Source: Alphaproteobacteria bacterium MarineAlpha5_Bin9 (GTDB lineage: Bacteria; Pseudomonadota; Alphaproteobacteria; HIMB59; GCA-002718135). Taken from it: a stretch of DNA of 64,000 nucleotides. Below are positions 1 to 9,720 of this stretch, piece after piece. Every line of letters starts with the position of its first letter. The first letter of the stretch is position 1. The translations under genes and the position numbers were made by a program. Location of the stretch: NCBI GenBank assembly GCA_002937895.1, contig PTKV01000006.1, forward strand, positions 1 to 64,000. The letters run 5' to 3'. The notes under the pieces were generated by a model. The model did no database searches, was not told the DNA's origin, and saw only the letters and a list, made by a program, of their open reading frames with translations.

Positions 1-1
1 A

Positions 2-77
<76 letters not shown>

Positions 78-135
78 TAATTTAATAGCCTTTACAATTT
101 TTTTAATAAATCAACAAGAATTAAGTTAATAAAAA

Positions 136-264
136 CTATATTCCAGGGATGTATGGGACACCATCACCTTTTACAGTTTCGTTTATTTCAGAAATAGTAC
201 TGCAATTCGAAAAAGTAAAAAGCGAACCTACTAAAAAAATTACTATTAAAACTTTTTTAAACAT
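136..264 (-). CDS. small putative lipoprotein (entericidin-like size and shape), 42 aa
   Basis: Read directly: MFKKVLIVIFLVGSLFTFSNCSTISEINETVKGDGVPYIPGI*. Hydrophobic N-terminus then Cys (weak lipobox). ATG overlaps the fdsA stop by 8 nt (GAGAATGTTTAA). Confidence 0.5.
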   Translation of the reverse strand: MFKKVLIVIFLVGSLFTFSNCSTISEINETVKGDGVPYIPGI

Positions 265-3031
265 TCTCATTTACTACTATTTCTATTTTTGCAGCACAAT
301 ATTTAAATTCTGGTATTTTCCCATAAGGATCTAATGCAGGATTAGTTAATAAGTTTGCCGCTGCCTCATTATAACAAAAAGGTATAAATAAAACTCCCTT
401 AGGAATACTATTGTCTTCTCTAACTCTAATATTTACTGATCCTCTTCGAGTAGAAACCTTGATCAATTGACCTTTGTTAATTTTATGATCTTTTATATCT
501 GAAGGTGATAAAGATATAGTTGCTTCAGGTTCTATAGCATTTAAATTTGATGCTCGTCTTGTCATTGCCCCTGTGTGCCAATGCTCTAGTTGTCGTCCAG
601 TTGTTAAAATCATAGGATATTTATTGTTAGGCATTTCATCTGGAGATATTACATTTGCTGGAATAAATTTCCCTTTTCCATCTTTTGTAGGAAAACTGGA
701 TTTAAAAACTATTTCATCTCCTAAAGAATTAGAATCTTTACAAGGATATGTAACAGAATTTTCTGTTTCAAGTCTTTCCCAAGTTATATTTGCAAGAGAA
801 GGCATTACATTAAGCATTTCTTCGTAAATTTCACTTGGATGAATATAATTCCAACTTAAACCAAGTCTTTTTCCAATTTCATTAGTAATCCACCAATCCT
901 CTTTTGCCTGACCTGGAGGTTCAATAGCTTTTCTTCCCATTTGAACTTGTCTATTGGTATTAGTAACTGTTCCATTTTTTTCTGGCCATGCAGAAGCAGG
1001 TAAGATTACGTCAGCATATGTTGCTGTTTCGGTTAAGAAAATATCTTGTACGATTAAATGATTTAATTTCTGTAATGCTGATCTTGCATGATTTAAATCA
1101 GGATCTGACATAGCAGGATTCTCTCCTAGAATATACATACCTTTAATTTGACCAGAATTAATTGAATTCATTATTTCAACTACTGTTAGACCTTTTTTAT
1201 CGTTTAGTTTAGTTTTCCATATTTCTTCAAAATAATCTTTATTTTTTTTCTCTTCAACTAATTGATAATCAGGATACATCATCGGTATTAATCCTGCATC
1301 TGATGCCCCTTGAACATTATTTTGTCCTCTCAAAGGGTGTAAGCCCGTTCCTTCTTTTCCAACATTCCCAGTCATTAGTGCTAATGAAATTAAACATCTA
1401 GCATTATCTGTTCCATGAATATGTTGTGAAATTCCCATACCCCAAAAAATTATTCCTTTATTAGTATTAGCAAATAATCTTGCAACTTCTCTGATAGTTT
1501 CTGGTTTAATTTCTGTATTTTTTTCCATTTTTTCAGGAGAGAAAATTTTTAAGTGGTTCCTTAACTTATCAAAACCAATAGTTTTTTCATTTATATATTC
1601 TTTATTGAATAAATTTTCTTCAATAATTACATTCATAATTGAATTTAACAATGGAACATCATTACCTGGTTTAAATTGAATCATATGAGTAGCATATTTC
1701 GATAATGAATGCCCTCTTGGATCCATTACAATTAATTTTGATCCATTTTTAACTGCATTTTTAAAGAAAGTGGCTGCGACAGGATGATTTTCAGTTGGAT
1801 TAGCTCCTATTACTATTATTACTTCAGAATTTTTTACTTCATAAAAAGGTGCTGAAACTGCTCCTGATCCAATTGTTTCTAATAAGGCTGCAACAGAAGA
1901 TGCATGACAGAGACGAGTGCAATGATCAACATTGTTAGTATTTAATCCCGTTCTAATGAGTTTTTGAAATAAATATGCCTCTTCATTTGAACATTTTGCG
2001 GATCCAAATCCTGCTAAATTACTTGAGTTTGTACTGTTTTTATTTTTTAAATTTATGAGACCTTTTGCAGCAAAATCTAGAGCTTCTTCCCATGATGCTT
2101 CTCTAAAATAATCATATATATTTGCATAATTTATATTTGGATTCAAATCTTTTTGTTTATTCTCTTTTCTAATAAGTGGTGTAGTTAATCTTTCTGGATT
2201 GTTAACATAGTCAAAGCCAAATCTTCCTTTTACACATAGTCTATTTTTGTTTGCAGGGCCATTAACTCCATTAACGTATTGTATTCTATTATCTTTTACA
2301 TTGTATTCTAATTGACATCCAACCCCGCAATAAGGACAAACACTATTAACTTTTTTATCTATATCTGTAATTCCTAAACCATCTTTGTCAACTATAGATG
2401 AAGGCATCAAAGCTCCTGTTGGGCATACCTGAACACATTCTCCACAAGCTACACAGGTACTATCCCCCATAGGATCATCAAAGTCAAAAACTACTTTTGT
2501 TTCTTTTCCTCTATAAGCCATGCCTATAACATCATTGACTTGAACTTCTCTGCATGCTCGAACACATAAATTACATTGGATGCAAGAGTCTAAATTGACT
2601 GACATAGAAGGATGAGAAATATCTGGAAGACACTTTTCCTTTGTTTCAAATCTTGAAGACTCTATGCCTATTTTATTTATCCAATTTGTAAAATTAGATT
2701 TATTGTTGTGTGATTTATCTATTGATGGTTGATCAGTTAGTAATAGTTCAAAAACTAATTTTCTAGCTGTTTTCGCTCTTGTAGAAATAGAGGTGACTTT
2801 CATCCCCTCTGAAGGATATCTTATGCACGATGCAGCAAGGCTTTTTTCTCCATCAATCTCAACCATACAAGCCCTACAATTTCCATCTGATCTATAGCCT
2901 TCTGAAGGCAAATGGCATAAATGTGGTATTTCTATATTATTCCTATTTGCAACTTGCCAAATAGTTTCATTTTTTTCTGCTAAAAACTCTTTATTATCAA
3001 TTGAAAATTTAATTTTAGAATCACTATTCAT
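257..3031 (-). CDS. fdsA: NAD-dependent formate dehydrogenase alpha subunit (molybdopterin, Fe-S)
   Basis: N-terminal 2Fe-2S domain (CHLPSEGYRSDGNCRACMVEIDG), ferredoxin clusters (CIQCNLCVRAC, CVACGECVQVCPTGAL), molybdopterin oxidoreductase motif (CPYCGVGCQL). Start placed at the internal ATG (MNSDSKIKF), 8-nt overlap with upstream gene; the track starts at 3043. Confidence 0.93.
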   Translation of the reverse strand: MNSDSKIKFSIDNKEFLAEKNETIWQVANRNNIEIPHLCHLPSEGYRSDGNCRACMVEIDGEKSLAASCIRYPSEGMKVTSISTRAKTARKLVFELLLTDQPSIDKSHNNKSNFTNWINKIGIESSRFETKEKCLPDISHPSMSVNLDSCIQCNLCVRACREVQVNDVIGMAYRGKETKVVFDFDDPMGDSTCVACGECVQVCPTGALMPSSIVDKDGLGITDIDKKVNSVCPYCGVGCQLEYNVKDNRIQYVNGVNGPANKNRLCVKGRFGFDYVNNPERLTTPLIRKENKQKDLNPNINYANIYDYFREASWEEALDFAAKGLINLKNKNSTNSSNLAGFGSAKCSNEEAYLFQKLIRTGLNTNNVDHCTRLCHASSVAALLETIGSGAVSAPFYEVKNSEVIIVIGANPTENHPVAATFFKNAVKNGSKLIVMDPRGHSLSKYATHMIQFKPGNDVPLLNSIMNVIIEENLFNKEYINEKTIGFDKLRNHLKIFSPEKMEKNTEIKPETIREVARLFANTNKGIIFWGMGISQHIHGTDNARCLISLALMTGNVGKEGTGLHPLRGQNNVQGASDAGLIPMMYPDYQLVEEKKNKDYFEEIWKTKLNDKKGLTVVEIMNSINSGQIKGMYILGENPAMSDPDLNHARSALQKLNHLIVQDIFLTETATYADVILPASAWPEKNGTVTNTNRQVQMGRKAIEPPGQAKEDWWITNEIGKRLGLSWNYIHPSEIYEEMLNVMPSLANITWERLETENSVTYPCKDSNSLGDEIVFKSSFPTKDGKGKFIPANVISPDEMPNNKYPMILTTGRQLEHWHTGAMTRRASNLNAIEPEATISLSPSDIKDHKINKGQLIKVSTRRGSVNIRVREDNSIPKGVLFIPFCYNEAAANLLTNPALDPYGKIPEFKYCAAKIEIVVNENV

Positions 3032-4727
3032 TTTCAAGTTCACTAGAAAAATGTTTTAATATTGATTTTAGAGGGTTTGAGGCAGCTTGACCTAAGCCAC
3101 AAATTGATGCTTCTACCATAACTTTTGATAAATCATTTAGTTTTGTTTTATCCCATTTATTTTTTCTCATTTCAATAACAGTTTTTTCTGTACCTACTCT
3201 GCAAGGAGTGCATTGTCCACAACTCTCATCTTCAAAAAATTTTAATAAATTTAAACCTACATTTTTTATACTATCGTGATCTGATAAAATAATAATAGCT
3301 GCTGAACCTAAGAAACAATCATGAGTTGCTAAATCTTCAACACCATAATCAAGTGGAATATTATTTAAAGATGCTGGTAATATACCTCCAGAAGCTCCTC
3401 CTGGTAAATAAGCTTTAAATATATGGCCTTCAATCATACCATCACAATAATCATCTATTAACTCTTGAACAGTTGTTCCTGCAGGAGCAATTTTAACCCC
3501 AGGATTATTTATTCTTCCAGAAACTGAAAAACTATGAAATCCTTTTCTTCCATTTTTTCCTTTTTTAGAAAACCATCTAGGGCCTTTCTCAATAATGTCT
3601 CTTAACCAATAGACAGTTTCAACATTGTTAACAAGTGTAGGTCGTCCAAACAATCCTTTTTCTGCAACAAATGGAGGACGATGTCTTGGAAGGCCTCTTT
3701 TTCCTTCAATACTTTCAATCATAGCAGATTCTTCCCCGCAAATATATGCACCTGCTCCTCTTCTTAATATAATATAATTCTTTTCAATAATATTTTTTAT
3801 TTCAAGTTTTTGAATTTCACTTTCAAGAATTGACATAACGGCAGGATATTCATCTCTTAAATATATAAAAATTTTTTTTGCATTAACTATTTCTGAACTT
3901 ATTAAAATACCTTCCAAAAATCTATGGGGATCACTTTCCATATAATGCCTATCTTTAAAAGTTCCAACTTCTCCCTCATCAGCGTTTATAGCTAGGTATC
4001 TGGGTTCAGGATAAAAATTTACAAATTCCCATTTTTTATAAGTAGGAAATCCAGCTCCACCTTTGCCTTTAAGGTTACTTTCTTGAACTAAATTCTTAAC
4101 TTCTTTAGTTGATATTTGTTTATTAATAATTTTTTTATAAATTTTATAACCACCATTTTTTAAATAATTATTAAAATCTATATATTTAGGAATTTTTGCT
4201 TTATAATTTTTATTTTCTATTGCTTTCAAAACTTTTTCAAAATTAGCATTATCGATGTAATTCTTTCCTACACATACTGTAGGAGCATTTTGACATCTAC
4301 CCATACAAGGAGCTGGTAATACTTTTAAGTTTAAATTATCAATTGAATTAAGTTTATCAAATAAAGAATCTGACCCAAACATTGAACAAGTTAAGTTTTC
4401 ACATACTCTAATAATCACATCTGATGGTTTAGCATCGTTATCTTTTGATACGTTAAAATGCGAATAAAAAGTTGATACTTCATAAACCTCTGCAAAAGGA
4501 ATGTTGAGTAATAATGCTAGAGCCTCAAGATGCTTTGCATATAGTATTCCATAATGATCTTGGATTATATGTAAATATTCAATCAATTCATCACGATAAA
4601 AATTGTTTCTATTTAATAAACTCTTTATTTCAAGAAGAGGTTCTTTTTTTACTTGTCTACCTTTTGGCTGCCATCTTCTTTTTTTTGATAATAAAGTTTT
4701 TTTGTTTTGAGATATAAAATCTTTCAT
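3024..4727 (-). CDS. fdsB: formate dehydrogenase beta subunit, fused NuoE-like (FdsG) + NuoF-like (FdsB)
   Basis: N-terminal thioredoxin-like 2Fe-2S domain (CENLTCSMFGS...CMGRCQNAP) followed by FMN/NADH-binding NuoF-like domain (GKGGAGFPTYKKW, GAGAYICGEESAM, ESCGQCTPCRVG). Confidence 0.92.
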   Translation of the reverse strand: MKDFISQNKKTLLSKKRRWQPKGRQVKKEPLLEIKSLLNRNNFYRDELIEYLHIIQDHYGILYAKHLEALALLLNIPFAEVYEVSTFYSHFNVSKDNDAKPSDVIIRVCENLTCSMFGSDSLFDKLNSIDNLNLKVLPAPCMGRCQNAPTVCVGKNYIDNANFEKVLKAIENKNYKAKIPKYIDFNNYLKNGGYKIYKKIINKQISTKEVKNLVQESNLKGKGGAGFPTYKKWEFVNFYPEPRYLAINADEGEVGTFKDRHYMESDPHRFLEGILISSEIVNAKKIFIYLRDEYPAVMSILESEIQKLEIKNIIEKNYIILRRGAGAYICGEESAMIESIEGKRGLPRHRPPFVAEKGLFGRPTLVNNVETVYWLRDIIEKGPRWFSKKGKNGRKGFHSFSVSGRINNPGVKIAPAGTTVQELIDDYCDGMIEGHIFKAYLPGGASGGILPASLNNIPLDYGVEDLATHDCFLGSAAIIILSDHDSIKNVGLNLLKFFEDESCGQCTPCRVGTEKTVIEMRKNKWDKTKLNDLSKVMVEASICGLGQAASNPLKSILKHFSSELENE

Positions 4728-4778
4728 AATAAATATTTTATTTTTTTTATTTCTATATAAATAGTAATATATTTATAA

Positions 4779-5024
4779 ATGAAAAGTAGCATTAAAAAAA
4801 ATGAAATAGATCTTGATGTTAGGGGATTAGAGTGTCCACTGCCAGTCCTAAAAGCTAGAAAATTATCTCAAAGTCTTAAAAAAGGGACAATTGTAAAGGT
4901 AATATGTACAGATCCTTTGGCTAAAATGGATTTTGAACATTATTGTGAAGAATCTGGTAATATATTTATAGGTTGTGAAAAAATAAAAGAAAATTATATT
5001 ATTAGATATAAATACATTAAATAA
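4779..5024 (+). CDS. tusA: TusA-family sulfurtransferase
   Basis: LDVRGLECPLPVLKARK: CPxP motif of TusA/SirA proteins; 81 aa. Confidence 0.88.
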   Translation: MKSSIKKNEIDLDVRGLECPLPVLKARKLSQSLKKGTIVKVICTDPLAKMDFEHYCEESGNIFIGCEKIKENYIIRYKYIK

Positions 5025-5027
5025 ATA

Positions 5028-6245
5028 TTAAATGTACATTTCATTAAAAGGATAAAATTTATAAACATCACCTTTTTTTACGCTCTTGATATTTTCAGGA
5101 ATTTCAATAATACCATCTGAATTAGCGATTGATGATATAATACCTGAGCCTTGTTTTAAATATTTGTTTACAATTAATTCTTTATTATTTTTTTCAATAA
5201 CAACTCTTAACCATTCCATTCTTGCAGTTTTTTTGATCATATTAAAATTTACTTTAGCGGAATATGAAAATGGAATCTCAAATTTACTACCACATAAAAA
5301 TTTTAAGAAGGGGCTAATTATCATTCCAAAAAGTAAATATACAGATACTGGATTTCCTGGCAAACAAATAAATATAGTTTTCTTAATTTTACCAATGGCT
5401 AGTGGTCTTCCTGGTTTAATCGCAATTTTCCAAAAAAAAATTTCACCAATTTCTTTAATTGCATTTATAATATGATCTTCTTCGCCAACCGAGGCACCTC
5501 CAGTTATAATTATAACATCATAAAAATTAATATTTTTATCAAGTAGTTTAAGAATTCTTTTTTTAGAATCTTTTAAGTTACCTAAAAATTTAGAAGCTAT
5601 ATATTGTTTTTTTAGTAAAGTGGATAATGTATATTTATTTGAATTATTTATTTTTGATTTATTTAGTTTTTGCCCAGGATTTACAAGTTCATTCCCACTG
5701 GTAAAAAAACCTACTTTTAACTTATTTTTTACTTTTATTGATTTTTTTCCAATTGAAGCTAGGATAGAAATATTTTTAAAATTTATTTTCTCATTTACAC
5801 CTATCACCTTTTTATTTTTTGAAATATCCTCACCTGCTGAACGACAGTTATCTCCAAATTTAGGGTATTTATTAATTCTTATTTTTTGAGAAAACTTAAT
5901 CACATTTTCTTGCATTACAACAGAATTGCTATTTTTTGGCATTTTAGCTCCAGTAAATATTCTAACTGATTCACCTTTCTTTAAAAATAAATTATTATTA
6001 TCGCCTGCAGTTATTTTAGATACGACTTTATAAGAATTTGTTTTTCCAAAATCATTATCAGGTAAAGCATATCCATCTACTGCTGAATTTTTAAATGGTG
6101 GGACATTTATTTTACTTCTAATTATTTCCGCAGAAAAACGTTCATCACTATTAATTAATTTTACATTTTCTGAACTAATTAATGGTTTTTTAATTTTTTT
6201 TAACAAATTAATTAATTGTTTTTTTTTAAGTGGTTGTTTATTCAT
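5028..6245 (-). CDS. moeA: molybdopterin molybdenumtransferase MoeA
   Basis: PPFKNSAVDGYAL, GDNCRSAGEDI, TGGASVGEEDH, ALGKxKKTIFICLPGNPVS-type motifs. Confidence 0.92.
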   Translation of the reverse strand: MNKQPLKKKQLINLLKKIKKPLISSENVKLINSDERFSAEIIRSKINVPPFKNSAVDGYALPDNDFGKTNSYKVVSKITAGDNNNLFLKKGESVRIFTGAKMPKNSNSVVMQENVIKFSQKIRINKYPKFGDNCRSAGEDISKNKKVIGVNEKINFKNISILASIGKKSIKVKNKLKVGFFTSGNELVNPGQKLNKSKINNSNKYTLSTLLKKQYIASKFLGNLKDSKKRILKLLDKNINFYDVIIITGGASVGEEDHIINAIKEIGEIFFWKIAIKPGRPLAIGKIKKTIFICLPGNPVSVYLLFGMIISPFLKFLCGSKFEIPFSYSAKVNFNMIKKTARMEWLRVVIEKNNKELIVNKYLKQGSGIISSIANSDGIIEIPENIKSVKKGDVYKFYPFNEMYI

Positions 6246-6726
6246 TTGAATTTATGCCTATAATTAATTTTGAAATATTTTCTAAGTTAGAAAACTTATA
6301 AACTGGTAAATTAACCTTTAAATCAAATTCAGATACTATTCCTATAACATTTTTTAAATTTGGAAAAAGAAATTTTTTTGGATTACTAATTACTTCTATT
6401 TTAGGATAAAAAGAGTTTTTATATCCTTCAAAAAAAACAATATCTGGAGAATCAAAAGCATCAATTAAATCTTCTAATTTTTTTTCTTGATCATCTTTTA
6501 TTTCTGATATTTTAGCCCATCTTTTTGAGGAGCTAATTATAACTTGAGATGAACCAGCTTGTCTATGAAGAAAGCTATCAGTATTTGGTGTATCAATTTC
6601 AAAATTATGATGAGCATGCTTTATTGAAGCTACTTTATAGCTTAAACTTGAAAAATGTTTTATTAATTCTTGAGATAAAAAAGTTTTACCCGAATTTTTT
6701 AAACCTACTATTCCACAAATTATCAT
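6238..6726 (-). CDS. mobB: molybdopterin-guanine dinucleotide biosynthesis protein MobB
   Basis: GIVGLKNSGKTFLSQELIKHF P-loop, IKHAHHNFEIDTPNTDSFLHRQAGS. Confidence 0.9.
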   Translation of the reverse strand: MIICGIVGLKNSGKTFLSQELIKHFSSLSYKVASIKHAHHNFEIDTPNTDSFLHRQAGSSQVIISSSKRWAKISEIKDDQEKKLEDLIDAFDSPDIVFFEGYKNSFYPKIEVISNPKKFLFPNLKNVIGIVSEFDLKVNLPVYKFSNLENISKLIIGINSNE

Positions 6727-6791
6727 TATATTCTATTTAACTAATAATTATATTTTACTATATATAATTTATGTATAAAATTTTATATTAA

Positions 6792-7604
6792 ATGAAAAAA
6801 ACTAATTTAATAATAAAACCAGATTTAAACAATAAAAATCTTACCAAAATTATTAATGGAATTGATGAAAATAACAATAAAATTAAGACAAAAGTAGTTA
6901 CTGAAAAATCAATAACAATTTTTTTAAACAATCAAGAAATAGTTACATTAATGACTATAGGAGATCACCCTAAATTTTTAGCTATTGGTTATCTCACAAA
7001 TCAAAATATGATTAAGAAATCTGAAAAAATAAAAAAAATTGAATATGATAAAGATCTTGAAACTATAGTAGTTAGAACTAATAAAAAAACTAATTATGAA
7101 CAAAAACTAAAGAAAAAAATTACTACAAGTGGATGTGCTCAAGGAACTATATTTGGAGATGTCTATGATCAAATTTTGAATAATAAATTATCAATTAAAA
7201 ATAAAATCAAAAAAAAATGGATTTACGAACTTTCAAAAAAAATTAATCTTACACCAAGTTTATATTTAGAGGCAGGAGCAATACATGGATGCGTTTTATG
7301 CTTTAAAAATGAACCAATAATCTATATGGAAGATGTGGGTAGACACAATGCAATAGATAAAATCGCTGGATTTATTTTTTATAACAATATTAAAACTGAG
7401 AATAAAATAATGTACACAACTGGCAGGCTTACAAGTGAAATGATTATCAAAACTGTAAAAATGAATATACCAATATTAATTTCAAGATCTGGATTTACCT
7501 CGTGGGGAGTAGAATTAGCAAAAAAAACAAATCTTACACTAATAGGCAGGGCTAAAGGAAAAAAATATAATATCTTATCTGGAGAAAAAAGATTAATTTT
7601 GTGA
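6792..7604 (+). CDS. fdhD: formate dehydrogenase accessory sulfurtransferase FdhD
   Basis: TTSGCAQGT, EAGAIHGCVLC, EDVGRHNAIDKIAG, TTGRLTSEMIIK motifs. Confidence 0.92.
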   Translation: MKKTNLIIKPDLNNKNLTKIINGIDENNNKIKTKVVTEKSITIFLNNQEIVTLMTIGDHPKFLAIGYLTNQNMIKKSEKIKKIEYDKDLETIVVRTNKKTNYEQKLKKKITTSGCAQGTIFGDVYDQILNNKLSIKNKIKKKWIYELSKKINLTPSLYLEAGAIHGCVLCFKNEPIIYMEDVGRHNAIDKIAGFIFYNNIKTENKIMYTTGRLTSEMIIKTVKMNIPILISRSGFTSWGVELAKKTNLTLIGRAKGKKYNILSGEKRLIL

Positions 7605-8233
7605 AAGATTCAGATAGATTAGTTTGTACTTTAATTTTAGCAGGTGGTCTCTCAAAACGTATGGGAGGAGTAATAAAAACATTTTTAAAATTTAACGACA
7701 AAACAATATTAGATCGGATAATTGATAAAACTAATAATCAAAATAAAAATATTTTAATTAATGCAAATAGTGATAATTTCAAAATTAGTAATAAAAATTA
7801 TCAAATAATTAAAGATGTAATTGAAGGATTTAAAGGGCCATTAGCAGGAATACATTCAGGATTTGATTGGATTCATAAAAACAAACTAGATTATAAATGG
7901 TTAGTTACTGTACCAAGTGATACTCCTTTTTTGCCAAATAATTTAATAGAAGAATTATTTGATAAAATATTATCTACTAAATGTAAGATAGTTTTAGCTT
8001 CTCATAAAAATAAAATTCACCCTGTAATTGGTATATGGGATTGTTCATTAAAAGAAGATTTAGAAAAAAATTTGAAAAAAGGAGTAAGAAAAATAATGAA
8101 TTGGGTTGTAAATCATGAGTTTGAGCATATTAACTTTGAAAATGAAAAATATGATCCTTTTTTTAATATTAATACTAAACAAGATCTATTATCAGCTAAA
8201 GAAATAGAAGATAAACTTATAAAAAAAATATAA
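7601..8233 (+). CDS. mobA: molybdenum cofactor guanylyltransferase MobA
   Basis: LILAGGLSKRMGG nucleotidyltransferase motif, VPSDTPFLP; GTG start overlaps fdhD stop. Confidence 0.9.
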   Translation: MKDSDRLVCTLILAGGLSKRMGGVIKTFLKFNDKTILDRIIDKTNNQNKNILINANSDNFKISNKNYQIIKDVIEGFKGPLAGIHSGFDWIHKNKLDYKWLVTVPSDTPFLPNNLIEELFDKILSTKCKIVLASHKNKIHPVIGIWDCSLKEDLEKNLKKGVRKIMNWVVNHEFEHINFENEKYDPFFNINTKQDLLSAKEIEDKLIKKI

Positions 8234-8294
8234 AATATCTCAAAGTTTTATAGATAAACATCACAACTAGGTTTATAGTAATTTTTATACTTTT

Positions 8295-9209
8295 ATGACA
8301 ATATACCTTCCTATAGCAGAAATGAACGTAAATGTTATTGTAATAATTCTCATAGGTATGCTAGTTGGAGGACTTTCAGGATTATTTGGAGTAGGAGGGG
8401 GTTTTTTAATGACACCCCTATTAATTTTTTTAGGTATACCACCTGCTGTAGCAGTTGGAACTGAAGCTCCTCACGTTTTAGCTGCGTCTGTTTCAGGAGT
8501 GATAGCTCATTGGAGAAAAAAAAATGTAGATTTTAAAATGGGAACTGTGCTTTTAATAGGTGGTGTTATTGGTTCAACAGTAGGAGTGAACATTTTTAAA
8601 TTAATTAGAATTTACGGACAAATAGATTTTGTAATACAATTATTGTTTGTAATTTTCTTAGGATTAATAGGTTTTTCTATGGCTTTTGAAAGTGCAAGAA
8701 CAACCATAAGAAAATATAAAACAACTTCTAATATTAGAACAAAATTACATCAACATTCGTGGATACATGGTTTGCCCTTAAAAGCTAGATTTCATAGATC
8801 TAAGTTATATATAAGTATAATTCCCCCTCTTTTTATTGGCTTTATTGTAGGTAATTTATCTGCACTAATGGGAATTGGAGGAGGTTTTATTATTATACCA
8901 GCGATGGTATACATTTTAGGCATGTCTACAAATGTAGTTGTAGGCACTTCTTTATTTCAAATAATCTTTGTAACTGCTAATTCAACTATATTCCAATCCT
9001 ACTTAAATCAAACAGTGGACATTGTTCTGGCAATTTTAATGATAATTGGTGGAGTAGTAGGTGCTCAAATTGGAGCTAGAATAGGAAATAATCTCAAAGG
9101 AGAATATTTGAGAGGCTTTTTAGCTCTTTTAGTTTTGATGGTTTGTACAAAAATTATAATTGACTTAACTTTAACGCCAAAGGATATATATTTTCTTTTT
9201 TTTAAATGA
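8295..9209 (+). CDS. TSUP-family (TauE/SafE) sulfite/anion exporter
   Basis: Two repeats GGLSGLFGVGGGFLMTPLLI and GNLSALMGIGGGFIIIPAMV typical of TauE/SafE; multiple TM helices. Confidence 0.9.
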   Translation: MTIYLPIAEMNVNVIVIILIGMLVGGLSGLFGVGGGFLMTPLLIFLGIPPAVAVGTEAPHVLAASVSGVIAHWRKKNVDFKMGTVLLIGGVIGSTVGVNIFKLIRIYGQIDFVIQLLFVIFLGLIGFSMAFESARTTIRKYKTTSNIRTKLHQHSWIHGLPLKARFHRSKLYISIIPPLFIGFIVGNLSALMGIGGGFIIIPAMVYILGMSTNVVVGTSLFQIIFVTANSTIFQSYLNQTVDIVLAILMIIGGVVGAQIGARIGNNLKGEYLRGFLALLVLMVCTKIIIDLTLTPKDIYFLFFK

Positions 9210-9228
9210 TAATAAATATTAGTTTGTT

Positions 9229-9720
9229 ATGAAAATATTAATTTGTGGTTTACCAGGATCAGGAAAAACTTGGCTAGCAGAAAGATTAGTAAAACGTCTA
9301 AAAAATTGTGCATGGTATAATGCTGATATAATAAGGAAATACTCAAACGATTGGGATTTTAGTAATGAAGGAAGAATTAGACAGGCTAAAAGAATGAAAA
9401 CATTTGCTGATTTTGAAATTATAAATGGTAGATGGGTTGTATGCGATTTTGTTGCTCCCACAAAAAAATCTAGGGATGCTTTTTCTGCTGATTATATTAT
9501 CTGGCTTGATACTATAAATCAGGGAAGAGTTGTAGATGCTAAAATTAAAGAATTACAAAATATAGAAAACTTACCTTTTAATGCTAATGAACTTTCAAAA
9601 AGTAAAGAGTTTGATGATACTAATAAGATATTTGAACCTCCAGATAAAATTGATAAACATATTAATAAATTTTTAGATGATAAAGAAATTGATCAATTAG
9701 CTAGAGAAATAGTAAGCTAA
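9229..9720 (+). CDS. adenylylsulfate kinase-like P-loop protein
   Basis: GLPGSGKTWLAERLVKRL Walker A, NADIIRK in the position of the CysC DGD-N-R motif, VCDFVAPTKKSRD. Adjacent to the aprA cluster. Confidence 0.72.
   Translation: MKILICGLPGSGKTWLAERLVKRLKNCAWYNADIIRKYSNDWDFSNEGRIRQAKRMKTFADFEIINGRWVVCDFVAPTKKSRDAFSADYIIWLDTINQGRVVDAKIKELQNIENLPFNANELSKSKEFDDTNKIFEPPDKIDKHINKFLDDKEIDQLAREIVS

Noticed and set aside
149-334. Plus-strand 61-aa ORF
   Set aside because: Antisense to the fdsA end and the 42-aa lipoprotein-like ORF; no family features.
573-827. Plus-strand ORF inside fdsA
   Set aside because: Shadow ORF antisense to a clear coding region.
5086-5475. 129-aa plus ORF
   Set aside because: Antisense to moeA, which has conserved motifs.
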